Assembly (NCBI GenBank): GCA_965248975.1
Contig: CBDFKU010000019.1
Location: 323,989-387,988, forward strand
Source of the DNA: CBDFKU01 sp965248975
Lineage (GTDB): Bacteria; Chloroflexota; Dehalococcoidia; Lucifugimonadales; JAGWBF01
Length of the DNA stretch: 64,000 bases
Direction of reading: 5' to 3'
Shown: positions 26,146-35,289 of the stretch, piece by piece
How the letters are laid out: every line of letters starts with the position of its first letter
How positions within the stretch are numbered: the first letter of the stretch is position 1
Translations under genes and position numbers: made by a program
Notes under the pieces: generated by a model
Told to the model about the DNA's origin: nothing
The model's database searches: none
The model's input: only the letters and a program-made list of their open reading frames with translations

Positions 26146-27192
26146 CTAGTCGAACTCCAGCAGCATGCGAATCTCGGGGAGGAACCTGAACTCCTGGGTC
26201 TGGTCCATGGTCAGGTTGGTCTGGAAGTCCAGGATGTCGACGCTGGCGGCGAAGTCGGTGCCGAGGAGGCGCAGGGGAGGGGTCGAGATGCCCAGGGGTG
26301 GTATGACTCCGAAGGATGCCTTGTTGGCCCAGTCGTCCAGGTCACCGAAGAGGTCGATGAAGTTGTCGTGGGTGCCCTGGGCCACCAGGGTCCTGCCGTC
26401 GACATCCACGAAGAAGGACGTGTTCACGCTGGGCAGCCCGTAGTGGCCGGAGATGCCGGTCAGGAAGCTGATCTCCGGGGCGATGTCCACGCGGTCGATG
26501 GAGAAGATGGGCGGCAGCAGGCCAGTCTCCGTGAGAAAGTCCAAGGTCAACTCGGGCGTGCTGATGGGCGGGATGATGTTTCCGCTGGCGCAGACGAAGA
26601 CACACACCTGCCCGCTGAGGGAGGTCCCGATCCTGGCCGAGGCGGTAAGATCGATGCGACCGCTGGGCGGGTTGGTAGTGAGGCTGGCGCCGGGCTGCAA
26701 CCTCCAGTCGGAGGTGATGGTGAACTGCTCGTTCTTCCGCTTCTGGTCCTTGGCCGTCTTGGTGAGGGTCACCTGCACGGGATAGTGTACGGCCACACCG
26801 CCGGCGCCCAGGTTGTTGAAGTCGACGCCCATGGCAAAGCGGCCGTTGGTGTTGCCGGTGAGGCTGCCTCCGAAGGTGCCTCCGGGGAAGCCGTGCTGTC
26901 CTCCGATGGTCACCGTGTCGCCGATGGTGCCCGTCTCGTTCCAGGAGACATCGAAGATGGGCAGGCTCCCGGTGCCGGGACGTATGTCGGGGCCCGGGCC
27001 CCACATGCTCTGGCCGGTGGTGTCGAAGGACACGTTGTACTTGACCGTGTCCGGGGGTATTGCGATGTGGTCCGCCTCGGCGGACCCGAAAAGGAGATGG
27101 GACCAGAGAAAGCTTCCAGCCAGGGTCAGTAGAAGGGCGAAGGGAATGATCCAGAAGTATCCGGGTCTGGAGCGTCGCACGCTGGTAAGCAT
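26146..27192 (-). CDS. N-terminal part of the giant PKD surface protein (signal peptide plus beta-rich domain), ends at in-frame TAG
   Basis: 348 codons. Residues 1-40 form a secretion signal: basic RRSRPG, a long hydrophobic core, then FGSAEADH with a plausible AxA cleavage. The remainder is a beta-rich domain without a name I can give (VSWNETGTIGDTVTIGG, FFVDVDGRTLVAQG). The frame ends RMLLEFD-TAG and, after the TAG, continues with no shift as PVSFTVSPASACG into the 17941-26130 frame. The downstream part has no signal peptide of its own. This argues that a single 3.1-kilocodon gene was split by an amber codon, or that the TAG is a sequencing error or is read through. Confidence 0.8.
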   Translation of the reverse strand: MLTSVRRSRPGYFWIIPFALLLTLAGSFLWSHLLFGSAEADHIAIPPDTVKYNVSFDTTGQSMWGPGPDIRPGTGSLPIFDVSWNETGTIGDTVTIGGQHGFPGGTFGGSLTGNTNGRFAMGVDFNNLGAGGVAVHYPVQVTLTKTAKDQKRKNEQFTITSDWRLQPGASLTTNPPSGRIDLTASARIGTSLSGQVCVFVCASGNIIPPISTPELTLDFLTETGLLPPIFSIDRVDIAPEISFLTGISGHYGLPSVNTSFFVDVDGRTLVAQGTHDNFIDLFGDLDDWANKASFGVIPPLGISTPPLRLLGTDFAASVDILDFQTNLTMDQTQEFRFLPEIRMLLEFD

Positions 27193-27353
27193 TCGGTGGT
27201 TCCTCCGTACTCAGCTAGGCTTCTGTCGGGCCCAGGGTTCCGGGTGGCCCCATGAGGTGGGGGAAGGCCACCTGCTATACGTCAAACTTTCTCACACCGG
27301 TCGGTGAGAGGCAAGCGTGAGAGACGCTAGCATAAAGATAGCCGTTTGTCAAA

Positions 27354-27367
27354 ATCGGTATACCGAT
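27354..27367. promoter_or_regulatory. Perfect 14-bp palindrome upstream of the giant surface-protein gene
   Basis: ATCGGTATACCGAT is a perfect inverted repeat 162 bases before the giant gene start, in a 316-base AT-rich gap without genes. It is likely a regulator binding site. An imperfect CTCAC/GTGAG element lies nearby at 27291-27308. Confidence 0.45.
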
Positions 27368-27508
27368 ATTCTTGTGCCTGCAAAGGTGGTGGGTTACGTC
27401 ATATCCCTGTCATACGCCTTCCATAGTGATAATTCGGACTATTTAGGCTGGTTGAAATACATATTCAGAATAAGAATGCTTTCATATCTGTTTAGTCGTA
27501 AAGGGCCG

Positions 27509-28819
27509 TTACGGCGAGTGCTCTCGGACTCTCTGCACGATCTGGTTGGCGAAAGCCAGCACGTCTTCCATCGCGACCGCCCCGGCCGGACCGGTCAGCA
27601 CGAAACGCCCGCTTATTCGGCCCAGGGTGAAGAACAGGAGGTGAGTGTCGAAATCGGCCGCCTCGGTGCGGATCTTCATGCGGTACCCCGTGCTGGCATC
27701 GCCCAAGGCCGGCAGCTCCAGGACCTCAACGCCGCCGTCTTCGGAACCGGCCGCTCCGCCGCCGAAGGCCGGGCCGAAAAGCTCGGTGAGCTCCTGGGCG
27801 CTCAGTGAGCTAAGGAACTGGATGGGGAGCCTCGCCTGGAGGGCCGTGTCGAAAAGCTCTACAGAAGACTGCACTTCCGAGAGACGGGACAACTGGAACT
27901 CGATAAAGCCTTCGACGGGCTTGAAGCGCCGCTCGTATGATCCTCCGGCACCCGACCCCGCAATCTGCCCCTCGTTGCGAACGTCTGCAGTGTCACCGAA
28001 ATCCGCAACGGTGGGCATCATTGCGGTCAGATCGTATCCCTCCACCACTACCGGCTCGACGGGCGCTTTCGTCGGCGTAGGGGTTGGTACGAAGGGGGTG
28101 GCACTGATCTCCCCAGCGAGGACACGGTCGATGCGGCGGTCCATCTCACGGGCCAGACGTCGGACCGAGTCGGCATGATCGGCACCGTCGAAGGATATCA
28201 GCCGCACGCCGGCAACCGCCGTTCCCCTGCGCCATTTCAAGAAGGTGTTTCCAGCGTCCACTTTGAGGCCTTCCGACGACCCAACGAGGAAGCCGCCGAT
28301 GGCATCCTCCCCGACATCTGGGGTGTCCAGGTCCTTGAAGCTCTTGATAGTAAGCCCCTCTTCCACCTCGCTCCCGACCAAGCGGCGGGAGTCTTCCATC
28401 TGCCGCCGGAGGAACGCACCGGCCGATTCCGCGGTATCGAACAGGTCCACCGTGCTCAGGACCTCTGGTCCGAAGAGCACGGTCGGATCGGTAAACCGGT
28501 GCCTGTAGCCGTCCAGCCGGCCCTGGGCCGCCAGGTCTTCGGGCCCGTCGGCCGGGTCTATTGTATCGTTGGCTGCCGCCCGGCCGTCCTGATAGCCGCG
28601 CTCGGCGTCGTCCAACTGCGACGCCGGGAACTCGGCCGCCACTTCCGGCTGGGTCAGCACCATGGCCGGCAGGTCCTCGCGAGCTATCGGCCCGGTGACT
28701 CTCGGAGTCGCGGTGGCCTCCGACCCGTCTCCATCTCCATCTCCGCCTCCACCTCCGCATGCCTGGAAGGCTAGGGTGCCGAGAGCAAGTAAGCAAAGGA
28801 CCGCCAAAAAAAATCGCAT
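27509..28819 (-). CDS. Predicted lipoprotein, function unknown
   Basis: A 436-residue exported protein. The N-terminus MRFFLAVLCLLALGTLAFQACGG is a lipoprotein signal with Cys21 as probable lipid site, followed by a Gly/Asp-rich spacer. Two related alpha-beta halves follow, one before and one after a Thr/Pro linker (FVPTPTPTKAPVEP, about 247-260). Both contain STVDLFDTAESAGAF or SSVELFDTALQARLP, so the protein appears to be an internal duplication. I do not recognise the family. It probably sits outside the membrane, near the surface-protein block. A T8 tract lies in codons 3-5. Confidence 0.75.
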   Translation of the reverse strand: MRFFLAVLCLLALGTLAFQACGGGGGDGDGDGSEATATPRVTGPIAREDLPAMVLTQPEVAAEFPASQLDDAERGYQDGRAAANDTIDPADGPEDLAAQGRLDGYRHRFTDPTVLFGPEVLSTVDLFDTAESAGAFLRRQMEDSRRLVGSEVEEGLTIKSFKDLDTPDVGEDAIGGFLVGSSEGLKVDAGNTFLKWRRGTAVAGVRLISFDGADHADSVRRLAREMDRRIDRVLAGEISATPFVPTPTPTKAPVEPVVVEGYDLTAMMPTVADFGDTADVRNEGQIAGSGAGGSYERRFKPVEGFIEFQLSRLSEVQSSVELFDTALQARLPIQFLSSLSAQELTELFGPAFGGGAAGSEDGGVEVLELPALGDASTGYRMKIRTEAADFDTHLLFFTLGRISGRFVLTGPAGAVAMEDVLAFANQIVQRVREHSP

Positions 28820-28896
28820 CAGATAATTATGGCGAACCCGGGCCGTGAGTCAAGGGGGGCGGCCCGAATCCACCTCTTTGTTAACCCGGTCCTCGA

Positions 28897-28924
28897 TTGT
28901 CATGCCTGCAGTTCGTGATATTCT
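28897..28924 (+). promoter_or_regulatory. Candidate sigma-70 promoter for the cyclase gene
   Basis: TTGTCA (28897-28902) and TATTCT (28919-28924) with 16-base spacing, 38 bases before the ATG at 28963, in the divergent gap with the lipoprotein gene. Confidence 0.45.
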
Positions 28925-28962
28925 ATGGCAGATAAACGTTCGGACAACCAGGAGCGCTGGAC

Positions 28963-31900
28963 ATGGAGTGTCCCGGCTGTCACGCTGAGGTTCCCGATGG
29001 TGCCAGGTTCTGCACCTCCTGCGGAAACCCCATGATCGTCGCCTGCTCCCAATGCGGTACCGAGCTGTCCAGGCAGGCTCGTTTCTGCAGCAACTGCGGG
29101 CATCGGCAGACCGAACCCGAAACGGACCCTGCCCGCGCCAAGCTCGAGCGATATATTCCCAGAGAGCTGTTCACCAAGCTGGAGGCGTCCCGGACCGGCG
29201 GTGCACAGGGCGAACGCCGTGTGGTCACCATGTTGTTCTGCGACGTCATCGGGTCGACGGCCGCGGCCGAGAGGCTGGATCCCGAAGATTGGGCCCAGAT
29301 CATGAACGGCGCTTTCGAGCACTTGATTGCGCCCGTTTACCGCTACGAAGGCACCCTGGCCCGGCTCATGGGAGACGCCATCCTGGCCTTCTTCGGTGCG
29401 CCCATCGCCCATGAGGACGATCCCCAGAGGGCCGTGCGGGCCGGGCTGGAAATCGTTCAGGCGGTGGGACCCTACCGGCAGGAGGTCAGGCAGCAGTGGG
29501 GGGTCGATTTCGAGGTCAGGGTCGGGATCAATACCGGTCTGGTGGTAGTGGGTGAGGTCGGCTCCGACCTCCGGGTGGAGTACACCGCTCTGGGCGACGC
29601 GATCAACGTGGCCGCCAGGATGGAGCAGACCGCCAGGCCCGGCACGGTTCAGGTCGCCGGCGATACCCATCGGCTGGTGGAGCCCCTCTTCGATTTCGAG
29701 GACCTGGGTCCGACCGAGGTCAAGGGGAAGGCAGAGCCGGTGCGGGCGTACCGTGTGGTGGGCACGAAGTCCGTCCCCGGCAGATTGAGGGGCATCGAGG
29801 GTCTGAGCGCCCCCCTGATAGGCCGTAAGAACGAGACCGACGTCTTACGTCAGACCTTTGCCAGGCTTCGCCAGGGTCGCGGCGGAATCCTCTGCATGAT
29901 AGGCGAGGCCGGCCTCGGCAAGAGCAGGCTCATCGGTGAGCTACGCAACGAGCTTTCCACGGACGGTGATTCGCCGATCGAATGGACCGAAGCTGGAGGG
30001 GTCTCGTACGACACCTCCCGGCCGTATGGGTTGTTCATGCAGCAGCTACGTCACGTCTTCGGGGTGGAGGAAAACGACCCACCGGACCTCGTGCACCGAA
30101 AAGTCGAGGGTGGCCTGGCAGGCCTGCCCTCGGAGGAACGGGACGGCGTAACCTCTGCGGTCGGGCTGCTTCTATCGCCGAGTCCTCCGTCGGCCGGTAG
30201 TAACGTGGAAGGGGAGACCGTCAAGCGTCGCATGTTCGAAGGCCTGCTCAGAGTCTGGCGTCGGGTATCCAGACCGACGGTAATTGTTTCCGAGGACCTG
30301 CACTGGGCCGATCCGGCCTCGGTTGAGCTACTGATACACCTGATTCAGCTGGCGGAGCGAGTGCCGATCCTGTTTCTCTGCACCTTCAGACCGGAGCGTC
30401 GATCTCCCGCCTGGCAAGTCAAGCTGACGTCGGAGACCGACTACCCTCATCTCTACACTGAGATAGAGCTTGGCGCACTGTCGGAGGAGGACAGCGACGA
30501 GCTGTTCGGGAACCTGCTTAGTATCTCAGGCTTCCCATCTCAGCTTCGTCAGAGAGTTCTCGCCAAGACCGAAGGCAACCCTTTCTTCGTCGAAGAGTTC
30601 ATCCGCACATTGATCGACTCTGGGTCCGTGACACGGGAGGCAAACGGCCTGCAGTGGCGCCCGGACACCCAGGTCGATGAGGTCCCGATCCCGGAAAACC
30701 TGCGGGCACTGCTTACTTCTCGCATCGACCGGCTGGAAGAGGGTGCCCGCCGCACCTTGCAACTGAGCTCCGTCATCGGACGGTCCTTCTATCACCGGGT
30801 GCTGGAGCTGATATCGGAGTCGCCCAGCGACCTGGGCGGCGGACTCAGCGTGCTCCAGAGGGCCGAGCTGATTCGTGAGGCCGCTCGGGTGCCGGAGCTG
30901 GAGTACATTTTCTGCCACGACCTCACACGTGAGGCCGCTTACAGCTCGATCTTGGTCAGGGTAAGGCGGGAGTTCCATAGCCGCGTCGGCTGGGCGGTCG
31001 AAGAGCTGTTCGGTGACCGTCTGGAGGACCAGGCCCACAGGCTGGCCCACCACTTCTACGAAGCCCAAGACTATCAGCGGGCTCTCAAGTACTCCCTGAT
31101 GGCTGGCCATGCGGCGGCACGGTTGTACGCCCACACAGAGGCCAACGCCCACTACTCCCGCGCCGTCGAGCTTGTGGATCGCGTTCCGTCATCGTCGGAG
31201 CTACGAATCGAGGTGTACCTGGCCCGTGGCAGGACCCTGGAGCTGGTCGGGGAGTTCGACGAGGCGCTGGCCAACTATCAGCAGCTTGAGGGCGTCGCTC
31301 GAGAAAGCCACGACCGCGGCCTGGAGCTGGCCGCGTTGATTCCTCAGGCCACCGTTCACTCGACATCCAACCCCAAGTTCGACCCCGAAAAGGGGCGTGC
31401 TCTTTCCAACAAGGGATTATCGCTGGCCCGCGAGCTGGGCGACCATCGCGCGGAGGCCAGGGTGCTGTGGAACCTGATGCTGCTGGAGTACTACGAGGGC
31501 CGCAATCGGGAAGAGGCCATCAGATACGGCGAGCAGTCGCTGTCCATCGCCCGGGAACACGACCTTACGGAGCAGTTGGCCTATACCCTGAACGATATAG
31601 CCAGGGCATACTTTACCGTCGGCAAGGGTGATCTGGCTTGGGCGGCCCAGAAGGAGTCCATGGACCTGTTGCGCAAGCTGGGTAATCTCCCCATGCTCAC
31701 CGACAGTCTTATTACGTCCGCCGGAGGCCACTACTTCACGGGCGAGTTCGATGAAGCCCTCGCGTCTGCGGAAGAATGCCTCGCCGTAAGCAAGTCCATC
31801 GGGAGCCAGTGGGGCCAGGCGGTCAGCCTCTATCTCCTGGGCGCCGTTTACATGGAGCGTGGAGAGATCGGGAGGTCCGTCGACGCGCTCAACGAGGCCC

Positions 31901-32586
31901 TCCCACTTGCCCAGCAGGCTGGTTTCGCCCCGGCCGTCACCGTCCGTCTGCGGCTGGCGTTGTTCTGCGGAATGTTCGGCGACGTCGAGCACGGATTCGA
32001 CCTGGCCCAGCAGGCCCTGGAGGAAGGGGACAACCGCCAGTTTTCTCTGGCCGCGCTGGCCCAGTTCCATCTGTGTAATGGCGACCCGGTGGAGGCCGAC
32101 GCCCTGATCCAGGAAGCTTGCAAGGAGTTCGAGAATGGGGAATCGGACCCCAGGGCCGGTTACGCCATCTTTCAGGTTATCGAAGGCGAGATAGCCCTCG
32201 CCAACAAACGCTACGACCGGGCCCTCTCCCTGACCGACAGGACTATAGCGACCCTGCGGGAAATGGGTCAGCGAGTGTTCCTTCCCGATATACTTCGTTG
32301 CCGGGGAGAGACTTTGCTGGCGCTGGGGCGCACCGCCGAGGCCAAAGAGGTACTGCTGGAGGCGCTGGCTCTGGCCGAATCCCAGGGGTCCCGTCGCGCG
32401 CTGTGGCCCGTACTGGCAGTCCTTGGGCGCCTGGCGTCCGATGGCGGCGCGACGGCTGAGGTGGAAACCCTGAACAACCGTGCCCGGGAAATGTCCAGTT
32501 ACATCGCCGACAACGCCGGCTCGGAGGAATCCCGGGCGGCTTTCTTGAACTTGGCCAAGGTCAAGGAGCTTGTGAGAAGCCGGTGA
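28963..32586 (+). CDS. Class III adenylate/guanylate cyclase fused to AAA ATPase and TPR repeats, with N-terminal zinc ribbons
   Basis: A 1207-residue cytoplasmic signalling protein. Residues 1-48 form two zinc ribbons (Cys3, 6, 17, 20 and Cys28, 31, 42, 45). Residues about 85-255 are a class III cyclase domain with metal Asp in LFCDVIGST (Asp94), MGDAILAFFGAP with the second Asp, and ALGDAINVAARM. A STAND-like ATPase follows with P-loop GEAGLGKS (about 311-318) and Walker B region VIVSEDLHWADP. From about residue 700 to the end are TPR-like helical repeats. Such proteins couple a bound signal to cyclic nucleotide synthesis. A cyclic-nucleotide-binding protein lies two genes downstream. Confidence 0.9.
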   Translation: MECPGCHAEVPDGARFCTSCGNPMIVACSQCGTELSRQARFCSNCGHRQTEPETDPARAKLERYIPRELFTKLEASRTGGAQGERRVVTMLFCDVIGSTAAAERLDPEDWAQIMNGAFEHLIAPVYRYEGTLARLMGDAILAFFGAPIAHEDDPQRAVRAGLEIVQAVGPYRQEVRQQWGVDFEVRVGINTGLVVVGEVGSDLRVEYTALGDAINVAARMEQTARPGTVQVAGDTHRLVEPLFDFEDLGPTEVKGKAEPVRAYRVVGTKSVPGRLRGIEGLSAPLIGRKNETDVLRQTFARLRQGRGGILCMIGEAGLGKSRLIGELRNELSTDGDSPIEWTEAGGVSYDTSRPYGLFMQQLRHVFGVEENDPPDLVHRKVEGGLAGLPSEERDGVTSAVGLLLSPSPPSAGSNVEGETVKRRMFEGLLRVWRRVSRPTVIVSEDLHWADPASVELLIHLIQLAERVPILFLCTFRPERRSPAWQVKLTSETDYPHLYTEIELGALSEEDSDELFGNLLSISGFPSQLRQRVLAKTEGNPFFVEEFIRTLIDSGSVTREANGLQWRPDTQVDEVPIPENLRALLTSRIDRLEEGARRTLQLSSVIGRSFYHRVLELISESPSDLGGGLSVLQRAELIREAARVPELEYIFCHDLTREAAYSSILVRVRREFHSRVGWAVEELFGDRLEDQAHRLAHHFYEAQDYQRALKYSLMAGHAAARLYAHTEANAHYSRAVELVDRVPSSSELRIEVYLARGRTLELVGEFDEALANYQQLEGVARESHDRGLELAALIPQATVHSTSNPKFDPEKGRALSNKGLSLARELGDHRAEARVLWNLMLLEYYEGRNREEAIRYGEQSLSIAREHDLTEQLAYTLNDIARAYFTVGKGDLAWAAQKESMDLLRKLGNLPMLTDSLITSAGGHYFTGEFDEALASAEECLAVSKSIGSQWGQAVSLYLLGAVYMERGEIGRSVDALNEALPLAQQAGFAPAVTVRLRLALFCGMFGDVEHGFDLAQQALEEGDNRQFSLAALAQFHLCNGDPVEADALIQEACKEFENGESDPRAGYAIFQVIEGEIALANKRYDRALSLTDRTIATLREMGQRVFLPDILRCRGETLLALGRTAEAKEVLLEALALAESQGSRRALWPVLAVLGRLASDGGATAEVETLNNRAREMSSYIADNAGSEESRAAFLNLAKVKELVRSR

Positions 32587-32712
32587 TATCCTCACACCGG
32601 CCCTAATGTCGCGAGCCCGGTGGCTAGGCGTCCACCCGGCCCCGTCTGGCGGCTGTGGCCTGCGGCCGGGTATTTGTTGTAACATTGGGATAGTCCCACC
32701 CGAAAGGACGAG

Positions 32713-33405
32713 ATGGCAGAAGAAGTCCAGAAAATCACGGTTCGCCCCCATGGCCCTTACCTGGTCCGCGGAGGAATCCCCCTGGTCCGCAAGTCCAAGG
32801 TCATGTCCGAGCACGGCGAGCCCCTCACCTGGAAGGTGGAGGGAGCCCTGGACACGGAAGATACCTACCTGCTGTGCCGGTGCGGACAGTCCAAGACCAA
32901 GCCTTTCTGCGACGGCAGCCACACCATGGTGGAGTTCGACGGACTCGAACCGGCCGACACCGGATCCATTGCGGATCGAGCCCGTACCCTGGAGGGCACG
33001 AAGGTCGTCGTCAAGGACGACCGGTCCGTCTGCATGCACGCCGGCTTCTGCGGCAATCGGGTCACGAACATCTGGAAAATGATCGAACAGACGGAAGATA
33101 CTCAGGTCCGGGCCCAGCTGATGGCCATGGTCGAGCGATGCCCGTCGGGCGCGCTCTCCTATGCCCTGGAGCCCGACGGAGAAACGGTGGACCCTGACGG
33201 AGAAACGGTGGACCCTGACCTTCCCAAGGAGGTGGCCCTCATCCCCGACGGACCACTATGGGTCAGCGGAGGCCTACCCGTGGAGCGTCGGGACGGGCAG
33301 CCCCTGGAGACCCGCAACAGGGTTACTCTATGCCGCTGCGGCGCTTCCTCTAACAAGCCCCTTTGCGACGGCACACATAAGGAGATCGGCTTCTCCGACA
33401 GGTGA
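32713..33405 (+). CDS. Double CDGSH iron-sulfur protein with central ferredoxin-like domain
   Basis: 230 residues in three parts. Near residues 55-70 is a CDGSH 2Fe-2S site (CRCGQSKTKPFCDGSH: Cys55, Cys57, Cys66, His70). Near 107-147 is a divergent Fer4_19-type segment (Cys107, Cys113, and CPSGAL with Cys143). Near 207-222 is a second CDGSH-type site (CRCGASSNKPLCDGTH). Full-length relatives share this architecture and are thought to act in redox or cluster transfer; the partner is unknown. GAAAGGACGAG precedes the ATG. A direct duplication of 18 bases makes DGETVDP repeat at about 33177-33212. Confidence 0.9.
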   Translation: MAEEVQKITVRPHGPYLVRGGIPLVRKSKVMSEHGEPLTWKVEGALDTEDTYLLCRCGQSKTKPFCDGSHTMVEFDGLEPADTGSIADRARTLEGTKVVVKDDRSVCMHAGFCGNRVTNIWKMIEQTEDTQVRAQLMAMVERCPSGALSYALEPDGETVDPDGETVDPDLPKEVALIPDGPLWVSGGLPVERRDGQPLETRNRVTLCRCGASSNKPLCDGTHKEIGFSDR

Positions 33406-33452
33406 CCGGCGGGCATAAGCGCAGCCCGTCACCCAATGATGGAGACGACGTC

Positions 33453-33878
33453 ATGTCTTCTGATCTGCTGAGCAAGGTGTGGTTGTTTTCCGGGTTGAAC
33501 CAGGACCAGCTGGATGCCATCTCGAGCTTCACCTTCCAAAAGACCTTCGCCCCTGGAGACCTGATCGTCGAAGAGGGGAGGACCGGCAACGGTCTCTACG
33601 TGGTCATGTCCGGTGAAGTGGAGGTGGTGAAGGGCCTGGGAACCTCGGACCAGAGAGTCCTTGCCAGACGGGGAGCGGGAGAGGTCTTCGGGGAGATGGC
33701 CCTCCTGGGTGAGTGGCCAAGGACGGCGAGCGTGCGCGCCATGGACCAGGTCGAGTGCCTGGGAATGGACCGCTGGGTGTTCCTTACCCAGCTTGAAAAC
33801 CAACCCCAGCTGGGAATCAAGATGCTACAGATCCTGGCTCAGCGCTTACGGGAAAGCGACGCCCGGCTCGCGGACTGA
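33453..33878 (+). CDS. Cyclic nucleotide-binding domain protein (stand-alone)
   Basis: A single CAP/PKA-type cyclic nucleotide-binding domain of 141 residues, without DNA-binding domain or membrane segment. The phosphate-binding cassette FGEMALLGEWPRTASV has the canonical Glu and Arg that hold the cyclic phosphate and ribose, so it should bind cAMP or cGMP. I choose ATG 33453 with GGAG ten bases upstream; an in-frame GTG at 33402 would overlap the CDGSH stop as GTGA and add 17 polar residues. Its position just behind a cyclase and an iron-sulfur protein suggests a cyclic-nucleotide-responsive unit, by inference. Confidence 0.88.
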   Translation: MSSDLLSKVWLFSGLNQDQLDAISSFTFQKTFAPGDLIVEEGRTGNGLYVVMSGEVEVVKGLGTSDQRVLARRGAGEVFGEMALLGEWPRTASVRAMDQVECLGMDRWVFLTQLENQPQLGIKMLQILAQRLRESDARLAD

Positions 33879-33885
33879 CGTTGAC

Positions 33886-35136
33886 CTATTGGGAATCAGC
33901 CTGGTCGAGCTGCTGGGCAAACTGAGCCAGAGACCCCCTGACCCGACTCAGAACCGCGGACACCTCGCCCTGGGTCTGGAGAACCCCGCAGTACGCCGAC
34001 ATCTCCCTCAAGCGCTCCGTAAACAGTGCCCATGCGGCGGCCCGATGGGGCGGAGTGTTGGTGTCCCGCGAGAAACGGAAACTGGGCCCCGCCGTCCGTC
34101 CGGGATGTGAGGCTCCTGCAGGCAACCTCGTCAGTGCCTCCCCCAGTGGCCCGATCACGTCCATCATCAGGCCCACCGTGATATCCGAGAGCCGGGTGAG
34201 CTGGACCTCCGACTCCCCGGTGTGCAGGAGCAGCCGCCCCAGCATCTGCATCAGGATGTCGTAGCAACCGTCGAACAGGTTGCCGACGTCGACGCTCAGA
34301 GGGTCCTCGATCAGGCTCACCTCGTCGACCTCGCCAACGTCCTTGGGCACCGCCGAATACGGATTCGGGACCACCGGACGCCCCGGCTCGAATGATGGAT
34401 CGTCCCTTTGCAGCAGGTCGTATTCTTCCTGGATGGCCAGGAACCGGCCGTGATGGGAATCCTCCGCCTCTCCGCGAGCCCCTTCTCCCTGCTCGACTAT
34501 CCCTTCGATGGCGGCGATGGCGGACTTCAGATCGGTGACCGGGAACAGACCCGGGAGCCTGAAATAGGCGTCGGCGATCTGAGCCTCAGGAGGACCCAGA
34601 AACAGACGCTCCTCGCCGTATTTCTGGCCGAGGTAGGCGAGGCCGTCCTCTATGCCCCTGTACAGGTGTCCCACCGTCTGGTACTGGCGTTCGCTGGAGA
34701 AGATGTCGGTGAACTTCCCTAGCGACAGGACCGATGAGCCCGGGCCCGAATTCAGTTCCTCCGGCCTTTCGATAAAAACGAAGCTTTCCACCGCCCGGCG
34801 GGAGAAGGGGATTAGCTCCAGGCGGAAGGATGGTGGATATGCTTTGGGACTTGAGGGAAGATTCGGACGGCGCACATGGGGTGCGCCACCAACGGCGGTG
34901 AGAAGGTTGCACACCAGAGACAAGTGGACCATCTCCTGGATGGCGATCTGAAGAATGGTTCCCCGCCATTTCCTGGCGATGGCCAGCTGCTCCGCGGTGA
35001 TGCCTTCCTCCACGTCCTTCTTGATGCTGAAGGCGGAGAACAGGTAGCAGCACATGATTCCATGCTCAAGCTCGGCGGCCTCGGTGAGCAGATAGATCAG
35101 CTGTGCCCTGTTTTCGATCCTGACCGGAGCGTCCAA
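33886..35136 (-). CDS. Ferritin-like domain protein (iminophenylpyruvate dimer synthase/VioB-type ferritin-like family)
   Basis: 416 residues. The first ~220 form a ferritin-like four-helix domain: LTEAAELEHGIMCCYLFSAFS supplies the first Glu and ExxH ligands, and QEMVHLSLVCNLLTAVGG the second EMxH pair. This is the ferritin-like fold seen in VioB and iminophenylpyruvate dimer synthases. The C-terminal half (LGRLLLHTGESEVQ onward) is helical and of unknown function. The start is a TTG behind GCAGGGG; no ATG is available nearby. It ends 8 bases from the convergent cyclic-nucleotide-binding gene. It could be a di-iron or haem oxygenase-like enzyme; substrate unknown. Confidence 0.8.
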   Translation of the reverse strand: MDAPVRIENRAQLIYLLTEAAELEHGIMCCYLFSAFSIKKDVEEGITAEQLAIARKWRGTILQIAIQEMVHLSLVCNLLTAVGGAPHVRRPNLPSSPKAYPPSFRLELIPFSRRAVESFVFIERPEELNSGPGSSVLSLGKFTDIFSSERQYQTVGHLYRGIEDGLAYLGQKYGEERLFLGPPEAQIADAYFRLPGLFPVTDLKSAIAAIEGIVEQGEGARGEAEDSHHGRFLAIQEEYDLLQRDDPSFEPGRPVVPNPYSAVPKDVGEVDEVSLIEDPLSVDVGNLFDGCYDILMQMLGRLLLHTGESEVQLTRLSDITVGLMMDVIGPLGEALTRLPAGASHPGRTAGPSFRFSRDTNTPPHRAAAWALFTERLREMSAYCGVLQTQGEVSAVLSRVRGSLAQFAQQLDQADSQ

Positions 35137-35289
35137 TGATGGCCCCTGCTCGGAGTTTTAAGGCATTATACACCGGTCCGGTTGCCGGCTCTTGCCATTA
35201 TACCTATCCCATCGGTTGGCCGGACCCATTCCCGATGTTATATTAAGGCGGCATTCGAATCCGAACGAGAACCCACCAAAGGAGTCGGT

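Noticed and set aside
31417..33039. 540-codon minus-strand ORF
   Set aside because: Antisense of the cyclase TPR region and the CDGSH gene; no recognisable features.
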